A stretch of DNA of 58,000 nucleotides from Adiantum capillus-veneris (GCA_014529385.2 CM043952.1:68829370-68887369); one strand, 5' to 3'. Shown: positions 9,937 through 21,960, numbered from the stretch's first letter. The notes: a model not told the origin generated them from the sequence alone. Numbers and translations are program-made.

Positions 9937-10275
9937 CTCACTTTCTACCAAAAAGTTGAATATGTAGCTTTTATAGAATCCATCAAAGAGATTATGTGGG
10001 TTCACAGATTCTTGGAGAAGCTTGGATACAAGCAAGACAATTGTCTCTTGTTGAGTGATAGTCAAAGTGTCATTCATGTAAAGAATTCAACCTTTTATTT
10101 AAGGAAAAAGCACATCGAGGTGAGATATCACCTCCTACATACTCGTTTGAAAGAGGGATAGTTACAACTTGGAAAGGTGCACACAAGAGAGAATCCTGCA
10201 AACATGTTAACAAAGGTGGTTAACAAGGAGAAGTTGAGATTTTGCTCATCTTCAATTGGCATTCAAAGATAAGAA
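9937..10275 (+). pseudogene. Ty1/copia pol relic: C-terminal RNase H
   Basis: One plus-strand frame reads the standard end of a plant copia polyprotein: EYVAFIESIKEIMWVHRFL, LLLSDSQSVIHVKNS (the RNase H Asp in DSQS), KKHIEVRYH, then HTRENPANMLTKVV and EKLRFCSS. There is one in-frame stop (after LLHTRLKEG). Everything upstream (gag, integrase, RT) is missing; the left edge at 9,937 abuts the TRIM-like repeat. It is followed by 3' LTR sequence, so this is the 3' remnant of a copia element. Confidence 0.85.
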
Positions 10276-10327
10276 ACTAGGATGTAAAGAAATCATAGGT
10301 TTGGTGTGGAGATCAGTCTTGGGAGAT

Positions 10328-11091
10328 TGTTAAGTATGGGGCTTGATTCACCCATTGTAATTTTAATTCTAAAAACTGCACATTTGTAAGGCCCTTGTTT
10401 TATGAGGAGAAGCCATCATGCATGAAAAAAACATCCGTCAAAAAACCAAAACTTCGTACTTTTTTTCACTCAAATATCTTGGTTAGAGAGTGGTTGAAAA
10501 GTGATTGGGAAATGGCCGTTCAATGGTTGGTAATCAATGGCCGACTAGCTTGGCCAGTAGTCAATTATATGGTTGGCTAGTAATCAATAGTGAATGACCG
10601 GTGGATGAAAGTCTATGGCCAGTGGGCTGAAATTCAATGGACGATGGCCAAGTTCTACTTAGATTTTTCTACACAAAGGTGGCTACACATGCACACATGG
10701 GAGAGTTCAACTTGGACTTGTCTTCACAAGGCCAGCTACACTTGGCCGTCTCTCGTGAGAGAGGGCATCCCATTTTGGCCTATAAAAGGAGGCCTCTTCT
10801 ACACACAAAATGCGTTTTGAAGGTGTAAGGTGAAGTGTGTGAGATGGAGTAAGAGAGTGAGTCAAGGCGGGAGTTCCATTAAAGGTTTCTAATCCCTTTG
10901 TAACCTACTTCAAAATTGAAGTGCAAAGACATTAAGTCGCTTCTTTCCCATGGGCATTGTCGTGTTGTGACACGTACATAGTGGGAACGAATGCTACAAG
11001 ATCTAAGTATATTTCCTTTAATATACATATGTATATCTAAGTATAACAATAAGATTTCTATTTCATCCTATTATTTATCTCAAGGATAACA
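10328..11091 (+). mobile_element. Ty1/copia 3' LTR
   Basis: Begins TGTTAAGTATGG just after a purine stretch (GGGAGAT), 50 bp downstream of the RNase H relic, and ends AAGGATAACA, so termini are TGTTA...TAACA as in the solo LTR at 7,602-8,351. Length about 764 bp. Contains a TATAAAAGG promoter element at 10,781. The 3' boundary is inferred from the terminal inverted motif and is not backed by a target duplication. Confidence 0.7.
10781..10788 (+). promoter_or_regulatory. LTR TATA box
   Basis: TATAAAAG in a GGCCTATAAAAGGAGGCC context, conserved between the copia LTR copies (complement near 7,950). Confidence 0.6.
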
Positions 11092-12291
11092 TATTCTTAC
11101 TTTATGGTTAGAAAATACTATGGGAAAAAGCGTCGATATCAGTTCCGTCTCTTTAACTTGGGACAAAAAGAATTGGTTCTTTCTTTCTACTATCTCATTC
11201 TTATCTCACAGACTAGCTAGATCATATATCTAGGGTAACTTCCAATATATATATATTCTATGTATTTTTCTTATAAATTTTTAAATAGCTACTTGGAAGG
11301 AACCAAATCCTAGTGGGACACTAGCTTGCATGATTTTCAAAGATACACCTATTTTAATGTATTATTGCATGGATTCTTACAAAACTTTTTCAAAGATAAA
11401 TGTCATGCTTTAATATTGCATGAGATGTCCATTGGAATCAAATGAAAGTCTAGGCTAAGGGGACCACAAGAATACTCTTGCTGCCAAAAAAGTATCCTAT
11501 TTTGATGATTTTTTTACACAAGGTTCCAATCCAAATTGGAAAATTATAGAAAATAGGGGTTCATATCTTATGAGCTGAATCTTTTGCTCCTATTTTTAGT
11601 TTTTTATTTGGAGCCATGGTTGAGGAGATATGATCAAAATGGTGGACCCCATTTTGCCCACATCATGCAAGGACAGCCCATTTCAAACTTTGCAAGTTCA
11701 TGTTCACACGAGCTCTTCACTTTCTTGTGTAACCCTTGGGGGTTACCTTCACCTATAAAAGGGGTGCTCTTCTTCATTGAAAATAATTCATGAGGGAGTG
11801 AGAGGAATAATGTCTAAATGTACGCAGCCATAAACATAAGTCTAAGCCTACACTTGCTCCTAGAGGAAGACTAGCGAATCTTGTAAGGTATCCTTGGAAG
11901 ATCAACTCTAATCAAAGAAGGACTTGAACTTGGTGCATCAATCAAGGCTTGAATTCTTACCTCTTCTTCTCTCTCCATGAAAATAGTGAATAACTCCGGA
12001 AGGGTTTTGAGTAAGATGTGTTTACCTTGATATTTTGTTGGTTCTTTGTTGTTTTTTTTTCATCTCTAATCCAACATATATCTCTAATTTCATCTCCCTC
12101 TCTAACGAAATCTATCTCTCTCACTCTTACAAAGTCATTCTCTCTACAAATTTTAGGTTCTCCGTGCTACAAGTACATCTCTCCCTGTAGTATCCTTATT
12201 GCCTATGAGGAAGAATAGGACTTGGGAGGGAAAATTCTCTTTTCTTCACTTCTCTCACATCTACATTTTGCACATACTAGAAATATCTTAG
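11092..12291 (+). mobile_element. Probable 5' LTR and leader of gypsy family D (boundaries unresolved)
   Basis: Lies directly upstream of the family D leader ORFs and gag. It holds a TATAAAA box at 11,754-11,760 and, about 110 bp upstream of it, a GTGGACCCCATTTTGCCCA block that resembles the GTGGACCCCAGTTTTCCCA block in the family C LTR. I could not place LTR termini, a primer-binding site or a second LTR. No open reading frame here is convincing. Confidence 0.4.
11754..11760 (+). promoter_or_regulatory. Candidate LTR TATA box of family D
   Basis: TATAAAA followed by GGGG, about 540 bp upstream of the first leader ORF. Confidence 0.45.
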
Positions 12292-12510
12292 ATGAATAAT
12301 CTACACAATGTGAATTTCTATCGCTTCCAGCTTGTGCAATCTACTATAATTATTGTATGGGTTAGCCAAAAAGTACACTTCCAACAACATATAGTATTTC
12401 TCTTTGGCCCAGAAAGGCTCAATGAAATACTTATCTTATCGAATCCCATCATACTATCTCTTATAGACTATAACTTTTCTGTTGACATAAATGTAGTTAT
12501 CTTGCTATGA
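12292..12510 (+). CDS. Leader ORF P of gypsy family D (conserved small protein, unknown function)
   Basis: Intact 72-codon frame. It shares with leader ORF P of families A/B and C the series FQQHIVFLFGPERLNEIL, NPIIL, IDY and a terminal D-I/V-hydrophobic-ILL. Polar N-terminal half, hydrophobic C-terminal end; no signal peptide or known domain. Its TGA overlaps the ATG of leader ORF N (ATGA), suggesting coupled translation. The rest of the element is decayed, so the intact frame may be partly chance, but similarity to two other families makes it a real protein trace. Function unknown. Confidence 0.55.
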   Translation: MNNLHNVNFYRFQLVQSTIIIVWVSQKVHFQQHIVFLFGPERLNEILILSNPIILSLIDYNFSVDINVVILL

Positions 12511-12717
12511 ACCAAGATTATTTGTACACAAAATTAATCCCAATCACTAGACAAAGTATATATTATAGTAAGCACAAAATTATAATTCCAAAGAACAATT
12601 AGTAGCCTGTCTGGTTGACAAAGATTGAACGCCATTAACTCATCTATTAATCCTTTCATAATACCCATGATACAATACAACCAAAGCCTTGATGTTTTCA
12701 TCTTTGTGTTGTTTTGA
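12507..12717 (+). pseudogene. Leader ORF N of gypsy family D, frameshifted
   Basis: Begins MNQDYLY, then PITRQSIY, and shifts frame; the shifted frame reads FQRTI, QRLNAINSSINPFIIPMIQY and SLDVFIFVLF before TGA. This matches leader ORF N of A/B and C residue by residue apart from one frameshift and two nonsense codons. It sits directly between leader ORF P and gag. Confidence 0.6.
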
Positions 12718-12750
12718 TATGTTCTGTTGTGTTCTTTCTTTGTGTGTGTG

Positions 12751-14164
12751 AGTGCAAGAGAGAAAGAGTGGGGGCTTCTTTGATTGGACTTCCTTACAAA
12801 CCCTAGACTTATGGCATCTATGGTATAACTCGTTCATACAGTTTTTAGAGTTTTCTCATAAATTCCACAACCAAAAGCTCAGTCCTTTCCTGGCAAGACC
12901 GAAAACTTCTCGACATATTTTTGGGAGTCATGGTTGATCACACAAGGCAACATGATGTGCAATTTTATCCAGCTACCATGCAAATGTTTCAAGCATTTGA
13001 CTCATTCATGCAACATCAACATGCTACAAAAAGACGGGAGGTTTCAACAACCAAAGCTATCCAAGCCATTGTCAACAAAATGAATCAGTTTGATGGGAAA
13101 GATGTGACAAAGTACCTTTGCAGATATGTGAAGGGAATGGGACTGCATCAAGTACCAAAAGGTGAGATGATTCAAAGCTTTGATTTGGTTGTGACTCCTG
13201 AAATTAGGGAGCATGTAAGAGCAATTAGGAAAGGGCATGGGGCAAGTTGAGAAACATTAAAATTGCCTTAAAGGAGGATTATTTCATGGAAGATTCAGAG
13301 CGACTCACAAAAAAAAAACATTTTTTGCCAATATGGATAGCCAAGCCAAAGGAGGGACTCTCTCCAATAGAGTTGCTCAGAGAATTTGAGCGACTCTATT
13401 CTCAACTAAGAAGGACAGAGCTTTTTCTACAAGCAGCAAGAAAATAACTTCAAGAAAACTTGGAGCTTCTACTTGAAGACAAAGATGTTGAGCAAGGGCT
13501 AAAGACTAATTGGAATGATGTTGAAGATGCAATCCCACTACTTGAAAAGAGATAAAGAAGAAGAGACAAGATGGTAATCAATATGTCTACATCAACCTCC
13601 TTGGCTCCTAAAAAGATGGTAAAAAGTTCTATTGTAGCTTCAAAGGTTGATGAATCTGTGATAGATGAGATTGTTAAAGGCATGCATGCATTAAAGCTAA
13701 AACTTGCAAAGCTTAAAGAAAAGGGACAACCATCAGCACTATCTTTAAGGAAAAGACAACAAACCAAAGAAGGGTTTGTCAGTAGCAGATGTATCTGGTG
13801 TGATAGCATAAATCATGTAAGAAGATATTGTGATAGTTTTAATGATGCTTTAAGAAACAATGTTGTGTTCTTCAAGGATGGTAAGATCCACTCAAGGGAG
13901 ATAGGTATACCCTTGAGAACTAACTTTGGGGAAGGGACGAATGCAGAATTTAGTAGAGGATATGGCTTCTAACCATGTTTGAAGTGGTGTGCGATTAAGA
14001 AAAAAGGGATCAACCATGAAACTCATGAGTGTTTCTACAACATGAATTACCTGACAGAAAGGCGATATGGAACTCCAGGAATGCAACCATTTCCACCATC
14101 GCCGATGGTGCACCCAAAGTGTGTTAACCATAGCAACCGACACAAACAGGTATGGATGGACTAG
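12751..14164 (+). pseudogene. gag of gypsy family D, disrupted
   Basis: Reading in pieces: 12,921-13,250 (AIVNKMNQFDGKDVTKYLCR), 13,247-13,447 (LKEDYFMEDSERLTKK, GLSPIELLREFERLYSQL), then 13,571-13,972 ending with a zinc-knuckle-like CIWCDSINHVRRYC and KDGKIHSREIGIPLRTNFG. These are typical of one plant gypsy gag lineage. Several frameshifts, a stop after QAARK (13,447) and an apparent internal deletion before ERTELF-type sequence disable it. Protease and RT are absent; similarity is lost after about 14,165. Confidence 0.75.
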
Positions 14165-14608
14165 CAAGTGCAAGCATGGGCAATTAAGCAGGAAATTATT
14201 TTGAAGCTTGGAGGGGGTGAGGTTAGAGAGTTCCACATGGCACGTGGAGTTCTCCCACATGCGTGGACAAAAGCCAAAGGCATGGGGTACTTGAGACGGC
14301 TTTGAGGCTATTTTGGTGCAGTGAGGGGAGAGAAGGGAGCTCCTCCCATGGATATGGCATGGGCACTACAAGGCGTGAACTGGTGGCACCAGTAAGCGCA
14401 CTTGGAGGTCTTGGTGGTGCACAATAGCAACAGAGATGGCTCATGGCACTATCCGGTAGGTATAAAGGTTGATGTTATGGCATAGGTAGTGTTCCCACAT
14501 GCCTTCAAAAGGTCCAAATCCTTTTTATGAGGGGAATGCTCCCATAGCCATTTTCACGCCGCCGTGACAAAAAAAAGGGGGTCCAAGCGGTGGTTCACAT
14601 GCGCGAAT

Positions 14609-14639
<31 letters not shown>

Positions 14640-14879
14640 AAGATTTTATTATCGTCCTTAGAGGGAAAATATGACCTATGGGACCAAAGTTACATGTGAT
14701 GTAGTATGTGTATGGATGATGAGTGCCTCTTGATGCTCCAAAATTGTGGTGATGAGAGTTACAATGCAGAGCCCACATTGTGGTTGTTGGGAGAGGAAAG
14801 TGTGTAGGTCTAAGTCATGTGGCTGAAAATGTGAGAGAAGCAAGTTCGGATGTGACCAAAAGCTGAGCATTCTAGTAGC
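14165..14879. other. Unassigned sequence with a (GC)n(AC)n run
   Basis: No recognisable coding region. A GTGCGCGCGCGC run followed by (AC)9 lies at 14,611-14,638. It separates family D from the LINE relic. Confidence 0.5.
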
Positions 14880-16765
14880 CTGTGGTACTCAGACTCTTAA
14901 ACTTGTAGTGAGCATAATGTGTAAGTTGATTTGACTTTTCTCCATTGCCCCAATGCCCTGTCTCGCATTGAAGGAAATGGGAGCTAAGCCGAATGGCTAT
15001 GATAGTGCGTATCGCCGACGACAAGGGGAAAGATACTTCTTGAGAACCCAACACTTGATTTTTCCCGCATTACACATGTTCTCAAATGCATAATATTCTC
15101 TCGTTCCCGCTTCCAAAACGGCGCATAACACATTCATGCCACTTGTGATTGGATGGAACCTCAAGGCCAAGGAACTTAAAGCTCTCAACAACTTCAAGTG
15201 TCTCATTGTTGTACACAATGCATGGCTTCTCCTTATGGTTGGTTTTCACAAGCAGAGCCTTTGCTTTGGATTCATTCACAATCAGCCCACTATGCAAGAA
15301 AAAGTTCTCAAAGACAACCATAAGCTTTTGTGCATCTTCTAAATAGTGTGCTAGAAGCAGTACATCATCCACATACAACAAAACCATGACTACCGCATTG
15401 CAAATAGTGACCTCTTCAATGCCTTCTTCTTGCATAAAGTCAAGTGCTTACAAATTTTTTTGAAATTTTTCTTCCCATGCGCAATTGACAAATCACCTTC
15501 TCATAGATTTGAGAAACCGCAAGCATAAACTCACTTGGCAGTTGGAGTTCTTCCATCCTTCTCCACAAATTGTTACATGGAATCATATCAAGGCTTTCTT
15601 AAAGTTCACAAAACAACTATACAATCGCTTGCTTTTCAACCGACTTTCCTCCATGAGAACACTAATAGTGACAAGATGATCAATGGTGCTAAGGCATCGA
15701 CAAAACCCCGCTTGTCCTTTTGCATGCTTGTCATTCTCTTCAGCCCAATCACTCAATTCCATCTCCATTATGCACCCAAACAGCTTTGCCATAAGAGACC
15801 CAATCATTATAGTCATGTAGTTGTTTACATTATTTAAATCCCCTCCTTTATGCAAAGGTTTAACCCAACTAGTACTCCAATCATAAGGCATACCATGTTG
15901 AAGTGCAAGGTTGAACATATCACACATCCACTCATGGATAAAATATCTCGTCCATTTGATCGTCTCCTGCTTGATACCTTGAGAATCTCCCACATTGCAA
16001 GTGGACAACTTTGTTGATACCATGGAGATTCTTTATGGAAAAGCATTATTCAGCACAAGAACAAATGACTTTCTTGAAAGCTTCCCATTTAGTTTCCAAT
16101 GGTGCATCATGTTAAAGCTTTGTCATCCATAACCTTAGCTCAACCATTTCAATGTACATTGGTGTGTGTTTGAATCCATACATTCTGTTTCCTTTGGTTG
16201 AGATTATCATGCTTAGTTGCTTCTCCACATGAAAGTTCAATACATAAGGTCCGATGGTCGGATTTTGGGGTCCATTGGCCAAACATAAAAGTCTTTATGT
16301 GATACATGGTGGCTTCAGAGAGTAGCATATATTCAATCACATTGTCCCCATTATATTTCCTACATGTAAATCCATTAGTTCCACTGCACAAAGATACACC
16401 ATTCGCAATGAACATACCCGTGCTATTACACATGTATAAAATTAACTTTCCATAGTGATCCAACTCTTTCTCATCCATTAAAGTAGGATCATACAAGTGA
16501 ACTTCCTCCAACTCCCTTGAAATGTACGACATATCAAATTGTTAAGTATCATGTTGCAATGTGTTTTTGTGAGCATTCATATCCCCAAGTACAATAACGT
16601 CACCTTTGCCTTTGAAATAAGCAATGTACTCTTTTAAATCAAAAAATAGGTGATCTCTATCCATACAAGCATAAAAGGGAGAATCATCCATGAGGAATGT
16701 AGCAACCGGCTACAAAAATGGGTGCTCTTTTGGTGTCATAATTTTCAGCCATACATAACGTTTGC
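14880..16765 (-). pseudogene. Decayed non-LTR retrotransposon (LINE-2nd family): endonuclease C-terminus and RT
   Basis: Minus-strand pieces in LINE order. 16,765-16,149 is the end of an APE-type endonuclease: VIVLGDMNAHKNT, YGKLILYMCNSTGMFIANG, GFTCRKYNGDNVIEYMLLS and WTPKSDHRTL (terminal SDH motif). 16,023-15,583 is RT fingers: WVKPLHKGGD, KLFGCIMEMELSDWAE, KGQAGFCR, LYSCFVNFKKA. 15,435-15,082 is the palm: LLYVDDVLLLA (catalytic YVDD) and FKFLGLEVP. 15,060-14,880 is a weaker C-terminal part (YYAFENMCNAGKIKCWVLKKYL). Several frameshifts and stops. The 5' end is lost at the AG microsatellite. It differs from the LINE at 19-58 kb. Confidence 0.85.
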
Positions 16766-16774
16766 ACTTGTTAT

Positions 16775-16778
<4 letters not shown>

Positions 16779-16832
<54 letters not shown>
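16779..16832. repeat. (AG)27 microsatellite
   Basis: Uninterrupted AG run at the 5' edge of the LINE relic. Confidence 0.95.
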
Positions 16833-16833
<1 letters not shown>

Positions 16834-17099
16834 AGGGTAGAAATCTTGAGAGAGTCGCAATAGCTCTCATGAATAGAGCTCTTCATGCCACAGAGGGAAA
16901 AAAAACACTAAAAGTTTTAGTGTGCAATTAGAGAAGAACATTTGGTGATTGGACGCTTTTAAAGTTGATAGAGTGAAAATTTTAATGTGTTGAATTGGGT
17001 ATTCCACCACACTAGTATCCCTACTATAATCAAAGCTCAACAGGTTGGGGAGGAGCTAGATGTTTAGTTCTTTGGTAGGTGCAAGGTGGAATGGCACAT

Positions 17100-17117
17100 G
17101 GGGGGGGGGGGGGGGGG
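17100..17117. repeat. Poly-G tract
   Basis: 18 consecutive G. Confidence 0.95.
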
Positions 17118-17279
17118 ACCTAACGACACTAAAGTGTATGTACAATGTGTCAAAGGGGTGCTAATGCCAAAAGCCCCTGTGTCTACTACATGGGTGCAAC
17201 AAAGGAGCTGAATCTTGCTAACTAGAACAAAGCCCTGGATAGAAACTCTAAAGATCCAAACTTTCAAACTGTTTTAGAT

Positions 17280-17760
17280 ATTCCTCTTTCAAATGTCCAC
17301 CTCTGCACATTGCATGCACTTTGTAGAATCATTGAGAAGATTGTGCACCTCTAGATGTATTTGCATGGAAACTACAACCTTTATCAGTCAAAGTAGCTGC
17401 GACAAAAAGTATTGAGAGGGTATTGTCTGATATTGTACTTCATGGGAAAAATGTTGTGATTGAATCAGACCCCAAAAGGTCCTCTGGGGGAAATAATGTC
17501 CCTAGGAAATCTTATATTGGTGGGATGAAGACCTGAACATTCTTGGGATTTCATTGAAAGTTGGGTAGGAGTTCATCTATAGTCTAGTACAGCCAATGGA
17601 AGGCTCTGCACAATGCTGTGAAGGACCATGGAGTTGATGGCAAGGCAAGAAATGAAAAGGCAGAAGTGTGGGAAGCCCTGGGTGCAGTCTTTCTTTACTA
17701 TGATAAAAGTCACTAGGGAAAAGAATGACCTCTCCAACTTTAAGAAAGAGTAGAACAGAT
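17280..17760 (+). pseudogene. Eroded coding relic, family not recognised
   Basis: Plus-strand frames give protein-like runs: LSNVHLCTLHALCRIIEKIV (17,287-), RVLSDIVLHGKNVVIESDPK (about 17,419-) and WKALHNAVKDHGVDGKARNE with AEVWEALGAVFLYYDKSH (17,588-17,712). They are separated by stops and frameshifts but remain in consistent order. The motif spacing does not match any family I can name, so it may be a transposon ORF or a host-gene fragment. Confidence 0.35.
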
Positions 17761-18770
17761 TCAAGAAAGCTATGACAACTGCTTGGAGCTTAAAGAATTT
17801 CAAACACTACATGGTCATAATTAGGAATTTTGACTCTTCTAATTTGCTTCAATACTTGCATAAGCTACATGGATCGTTTTTTTTCTGCAACACATTTTCT
17901 ACAATCAGAGGAAATCCATACACCGAGCAAAAAAAACCAAGCGTTACATTTTTTTGAGAAAAATTAAAAAGGATTATAACACAAATTGCTTTTTTGATTA
18001 AGCCATCCCATAATCTAAAGTTCAAGCAGCTCAACAAAATGGTCAATCCGGAGAGGATTGAAAACTCCGACTCATGAAGGTGATTTCTGCTACAATATAA
18101 AATCACATTTGATTAAGTAACAGAAGCTATCAAAACTCCAAGCACCCCTCCTATAATGGCAATTGCAGGGAATCCAAAACAATGGCCGATACATAGAGGA
18201 CTGTAAAGCTTAGCTTGTAAAGCCAATGCTATGTTGAAACTTTGGCCCCACCCAATCCCTAGAACATCTCCACTTTTGTTAGTGCAGCCTGATACACAAA
18301 CTCATGCATGAGGTATAGAGTTCAAATTAAGGGCACAAAAATACACAAAATACATGTTTTTACAAGGCACGTACGTGAGGCACCAAGGGAAGTGTGCACT
18401 GGTCACAACATATGTCACCCTCTTTTGAACAGAGTCAAGAGTGCTAATATGGAAAACATGCATCACATTAGGCACCATTATAACCTCTCTCACTAGTTGT
18501 GACTTCGTGCTTCAGCCCAATGTTATCCTCTCATTGAAGTCTTTGGTTAATTTTGACCACATGCTTTCCATCTCTAAATTTAGCACGAAAAGGACTATGA
18601 TGTGCTCCACATTGCCCATTAATTGTTCAATTTTGTTTTTGAATTATTGTCTTGCAGTACAAATCCACTTTTTTGCAGTATCTCAACCTCCCATGAAAGC
18701 ATGCAGTTTTCCTCTTCCACAACCCACATCCCTAGGGATGGCCCATGGGGTCCAATAATCATCTCATCAA
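17761..18770. other. Unassigned sequence, no supported gene
   Basis: AT-rich, no domain on either strand. Short frames overlap each other on opposite strands without similarity to known families. Confidence 0.45.
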
Positions 18771-18837
18771 CATTTTAGGCATGAGTGACAGTGTATATAA
18801 ACTAGTGTAGTAATAGTAACAAACTCTGCTCTGTAGC

Positions 18838-19073
18838 AACAAAACCATTGGCAATTGGCAATTTTATTTAGTGGGCCCATATTTCTTGTCACTATTGGAG
18901 AATTGAATTGATGGCTTACAACTCCGAAGATGGCATCTCTTATCATCATGCCAGCTAACTAAGAGGCCACACTTATATGCACGAGAAAAGTGAGCTCTAG
19001 GGGCACACAACACCTTTGGCAATTGGCACTTTTTTTCAATGGGCCCATATTTCTTGTCACTAGTTAATGAAAC
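18838..19073. repeat. Direct duplication around a TGGCAATTGGCA ... GGGCCCATATTTCTTGTCACT motif
   Basis: The segment CCATTGGCAATTGGCA followed by TGGGCCCATATTTCTTGTCACT at about 18,841-18,895 recurs at about 19,012-19,062. The intervening sequence is unrelated to anything else in the window. Confidence 0.7.
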
Positions 19074-19189
19074 TGCCCATAGGGCTACAACCACCTCTTT
19101 GAGAGAGGGCTACAACAACCATGATGGGGAGACTCTCCCAATGAAAAAATAGCATATGTACAATGAGGCTAAATCAATAAATGGGAGGA

Positions 19190-19868
19190 GGGAAAAGCCA
19201 CACAGGTGGACGGTAGTGCCATCTGAGTACACCCTGGACCATGGTGAAAAAAGGACCAGGATGCCAAAGTCAAAGGAAGGTCTCTCTGCACTCCCTCATG
19301 CAGTTGGAGCTGCCCTGAAGTCTCTTGAGTTATCCTCTGAGAGTGTGGATAAGCTCTAACCAAATATTGTGAACAGTCTGGTACATGGTGAGCCTCAAAG
19401 ATGCGGAAGCAATGGGCCCACTAGATAAACCAGAGTGTCAGGCCACTGATGATCTCCCAACACTCCTCTCTCTCACTACACCACTCCTGTGGAGTAGGCT
19501 CTGTGAGACAGGCTGTAGTGTAGGTCGCCCCCCCGCATCACTATCATCTTGCTGGTGGAAGATAGATCAAACTGAAGTGCCGAGCCCGTGAGAGTGGACC
19601 AAGCAGCTGCCCCCCAAGTGTACTGCTGAGCCGTGGAGAGAGCAGGCATCAACCAAAGAAGACGAAGCCACACCTGCTGTGCCAAGGGACAACCCCAAAG
19701 AGAGTGACGCTGACTCTCCACAAGATGGTCACAAGCTGTGCATGCGGCCGAGAGACCACTATGCACAAGACAAATCCCAAATATTGTAGCTCTGTGTGTG
19801 AACAACCGTTGAAACAAAGTGAATCACCTCGGCTCTCTGGAGTCCCACAACCTCTCCCAAAAAGCTAC
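19190..19868 (-). pseudogene. L1-like LINE ORF2, segment 3: C-terminal zinc-binding domain
   Basis: Minus strand, 3' part of the same LINE as at 41.4-43.5 and 54.8-58 kb. 19,817-19,476 reads the zf-RVT type: RLFTHRATIFGICL, CTACDHLVESQRHSLWGCP (Cys/His cluster) and AQQVWLRLLW. A weaker tail follows to about 19,190 (TLRG and RLQGSSNCMREC in shifted frame). The first bases next to the tandem array continue the frame broken at 41,364 (EFLVAFWERLWDSREP when read across the insertion). There is an in-frame stop after REPR. No poly(A) is seen at the 3' side. Confidence 0.8.
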
Positions 19869-21942
19869 TGATGGCGATCTTTTTGAAATCGGGCCTCTAA
19901 ACCCAAACCAATGGGCCTACCCTCACAAAATGTTCATAAAGAGGTACGCACACTACTTGGGGCACCACCTTCTTTTGGAAGTGGAGAAGGAAACCAATCA
20001 AAATAACACTTGCACTCACCCACTCAAGCAACACACTTTGAAAACCCCCTTACTCTATATACACTTTGGACACTTGAACACCATCAACGATTATGCAACC
20101 CAATGCCGTGCATCAAAATGAAATATGCAATTTGTGGAATAGCATTCACCTTCTCCCCATAAGAATACCCATAATAGATCCAAACTCTTCCTCTCTCAAG
20201 CACTCATCAAAAAATCATGCGCACAAGACTTGCCTCTCAAACACACAAGAGAATCACTTACATCAAACTAACACACTTTGCATAGAGAGCTCATCTCCAT
20301 CTATGCAATGCCGTGACAAAAACAAAATCACCATGAGAGGTAGCCACATGCATATGTAATGAAGCAACAGAGAGTTGGAGTGAGAAATTTCTTTAGACCA
20401 ATTGAATAAGTGTGGAGAAACAAACCAATGGTAAATTGAGAATAGAACACTTACTTGATTTCTCGCACACCTTTTAAGGGGAGGACAGACGCTGGCTAAC
20501 CATCACGAATTGTGACACTCGAAAGTTTTGAAGATGATTTCATGATCATTGACATAACCATGAGAGAGATCATGATGTATTTACAAGTTATTGAGGTGCT
20601 ACAAATGATTTATTGGGTTGATGGAGTAAGAGATTGTAGAATGGAAAGAGTGGAGAATAGAGTTGCACTTCCTCCAAAGAGGAGGGTTAGGAGGGAGGAT
20701 GTGAAAGAGGGAGAGTTGAGGTTTTCTCTACTATTGATCAAGAAACAACATGAAGTTGAAAATATAGGTTTGTGTCCTTGAGTCTCTCCAAGGGGGGCTA
20801 TTTATAGTTGTGTAGGAGTGGGATTATGCTACACTTAATTAGAGTAAGTGATTAGACCTAATTAAGTGTCCTTTGACCACTCCTTGAATATTGGACATAA
20901 AAGGGACTATTTATTCACCAAAAATATCATTTTAGACCGTGAAGGCTCCATAGGGGTGCATAATGTAGGTGGGCCCCACCATGAGGCCCTACGGGTGGCT
21001 CCTTCGAGGTATCTCAACTTGTCTGTCTTGGCATTTAGAAAGCATCTTTAGGTTGGTCCCATCACATGCAAGTGACCTTGAACACTCATTGCTCTTCTAG
21101 AAGATGAGTAGGGGAAAAATATAATCTCACCCTCTTGATTTACTTGATTTACAGTTCCCTTTTGCTGCGAATCTGACAGATTTACACTATTTTGACCATA
21201 ACCTTTTACCTGTAGCTCGGAATGACATGCTACAAAAGGCAAAATTGACCTTCTCAACATGTTTGATATGAATTTGGACTATTCTTCACGTCCATGCACT
21301 AACAAATTCGGTTTGGAATGTCCACACTAGGCTAGGGAACTTTTTGCTTCCAAGTCTTCTTATATGGGCCCTTTGCTTGTATGCATCCAAGGGGAATCAT
21401 GCTTTTTCAAAAGGCTACGATGCTTAAACAAATAGAGGAGGGCCCAATATTATTTTCTTGTGAAAAGAATATACAATTGGAGTCTTTTTAAAAGGAGAGA
21501 AACTATATGTATATTCTTAAGAGATATTGGGCCACCTATGTAGGGGGCATAGAAGACTTGTAGAGAGGGACCATAATCTTTGGTAAAGACAAGTGGAGAG
21601 TTGATTTCCATGGGAATTTATCTATATGGGGTGGAAGATGGATATATTATTTTTCTACTACTAATTCACAAGAGGTAAGAAAGTTTGGGGGTATATAGTT
21701 GGTTATTGTATGCTTATTCTATTTACAAAGCAAAAAAGAAAAGGGTGGTAATATAAATATATGACTAAGGTGACATTTTTGAGAAGAGTATAATGTATGT
21801 GTCGCCACAAAGGTTAAACGAAGAGGGGGAATTTACTCTAGATAACTTAATAGCGTAGAAAAATATATACACATATGAGGAAGAGGACGTTGAGTAGGCT
21901 GACAAATGTTGCAAAAAGATGGTTACCATTTTATGCCATTCA
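19869..21942 (-). mobile_element. Family A/B LTR1 (3'-most LTR of the array)
   Basis: 2,074 bp, TG...CA termini on the plus strand (TGATGGCGAT ... TGCCATTCA). Complement of a CTATAAATAG promoter at 20,798-20,807. It adjoins the polypurine tract of internal A at 21,948-21,957. No ORF of interest; the (T)-rich segment near 22,007-22,060 lies just outside it. Confidence 0.9.
20798..20807 (-). promoter_or_regulatory. TATA box of LTR1
   Basis: Reads CTATAAATAG on the minus strand, conserved at 31,618-31,627 (LTR2) and 40,215-40,224 (LTR3). Confidence 0.6.
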
Positions 21943-21960
21943 TATTAGCCCTCCCCCAAG
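21943..21960 (-). promoter_or_regulatory. Polypurine tract of internal A
   Basis: Minus strand reads CTTGGGGGAGGGCTAATA immediately before the LTR. The same GGGGGAGGGCTAA stands before LTR2 (32,768-32,777) and in family C. Confidence 0.75.

Noticed and set aside
20512-20781. 89-codon frame conserved in LTR1, LTR2 and LTR3
   Set aside because: Conservation equals that of surrounding LTR DNA, and it spans the region upstream of the antisense TATA box; no independent support.
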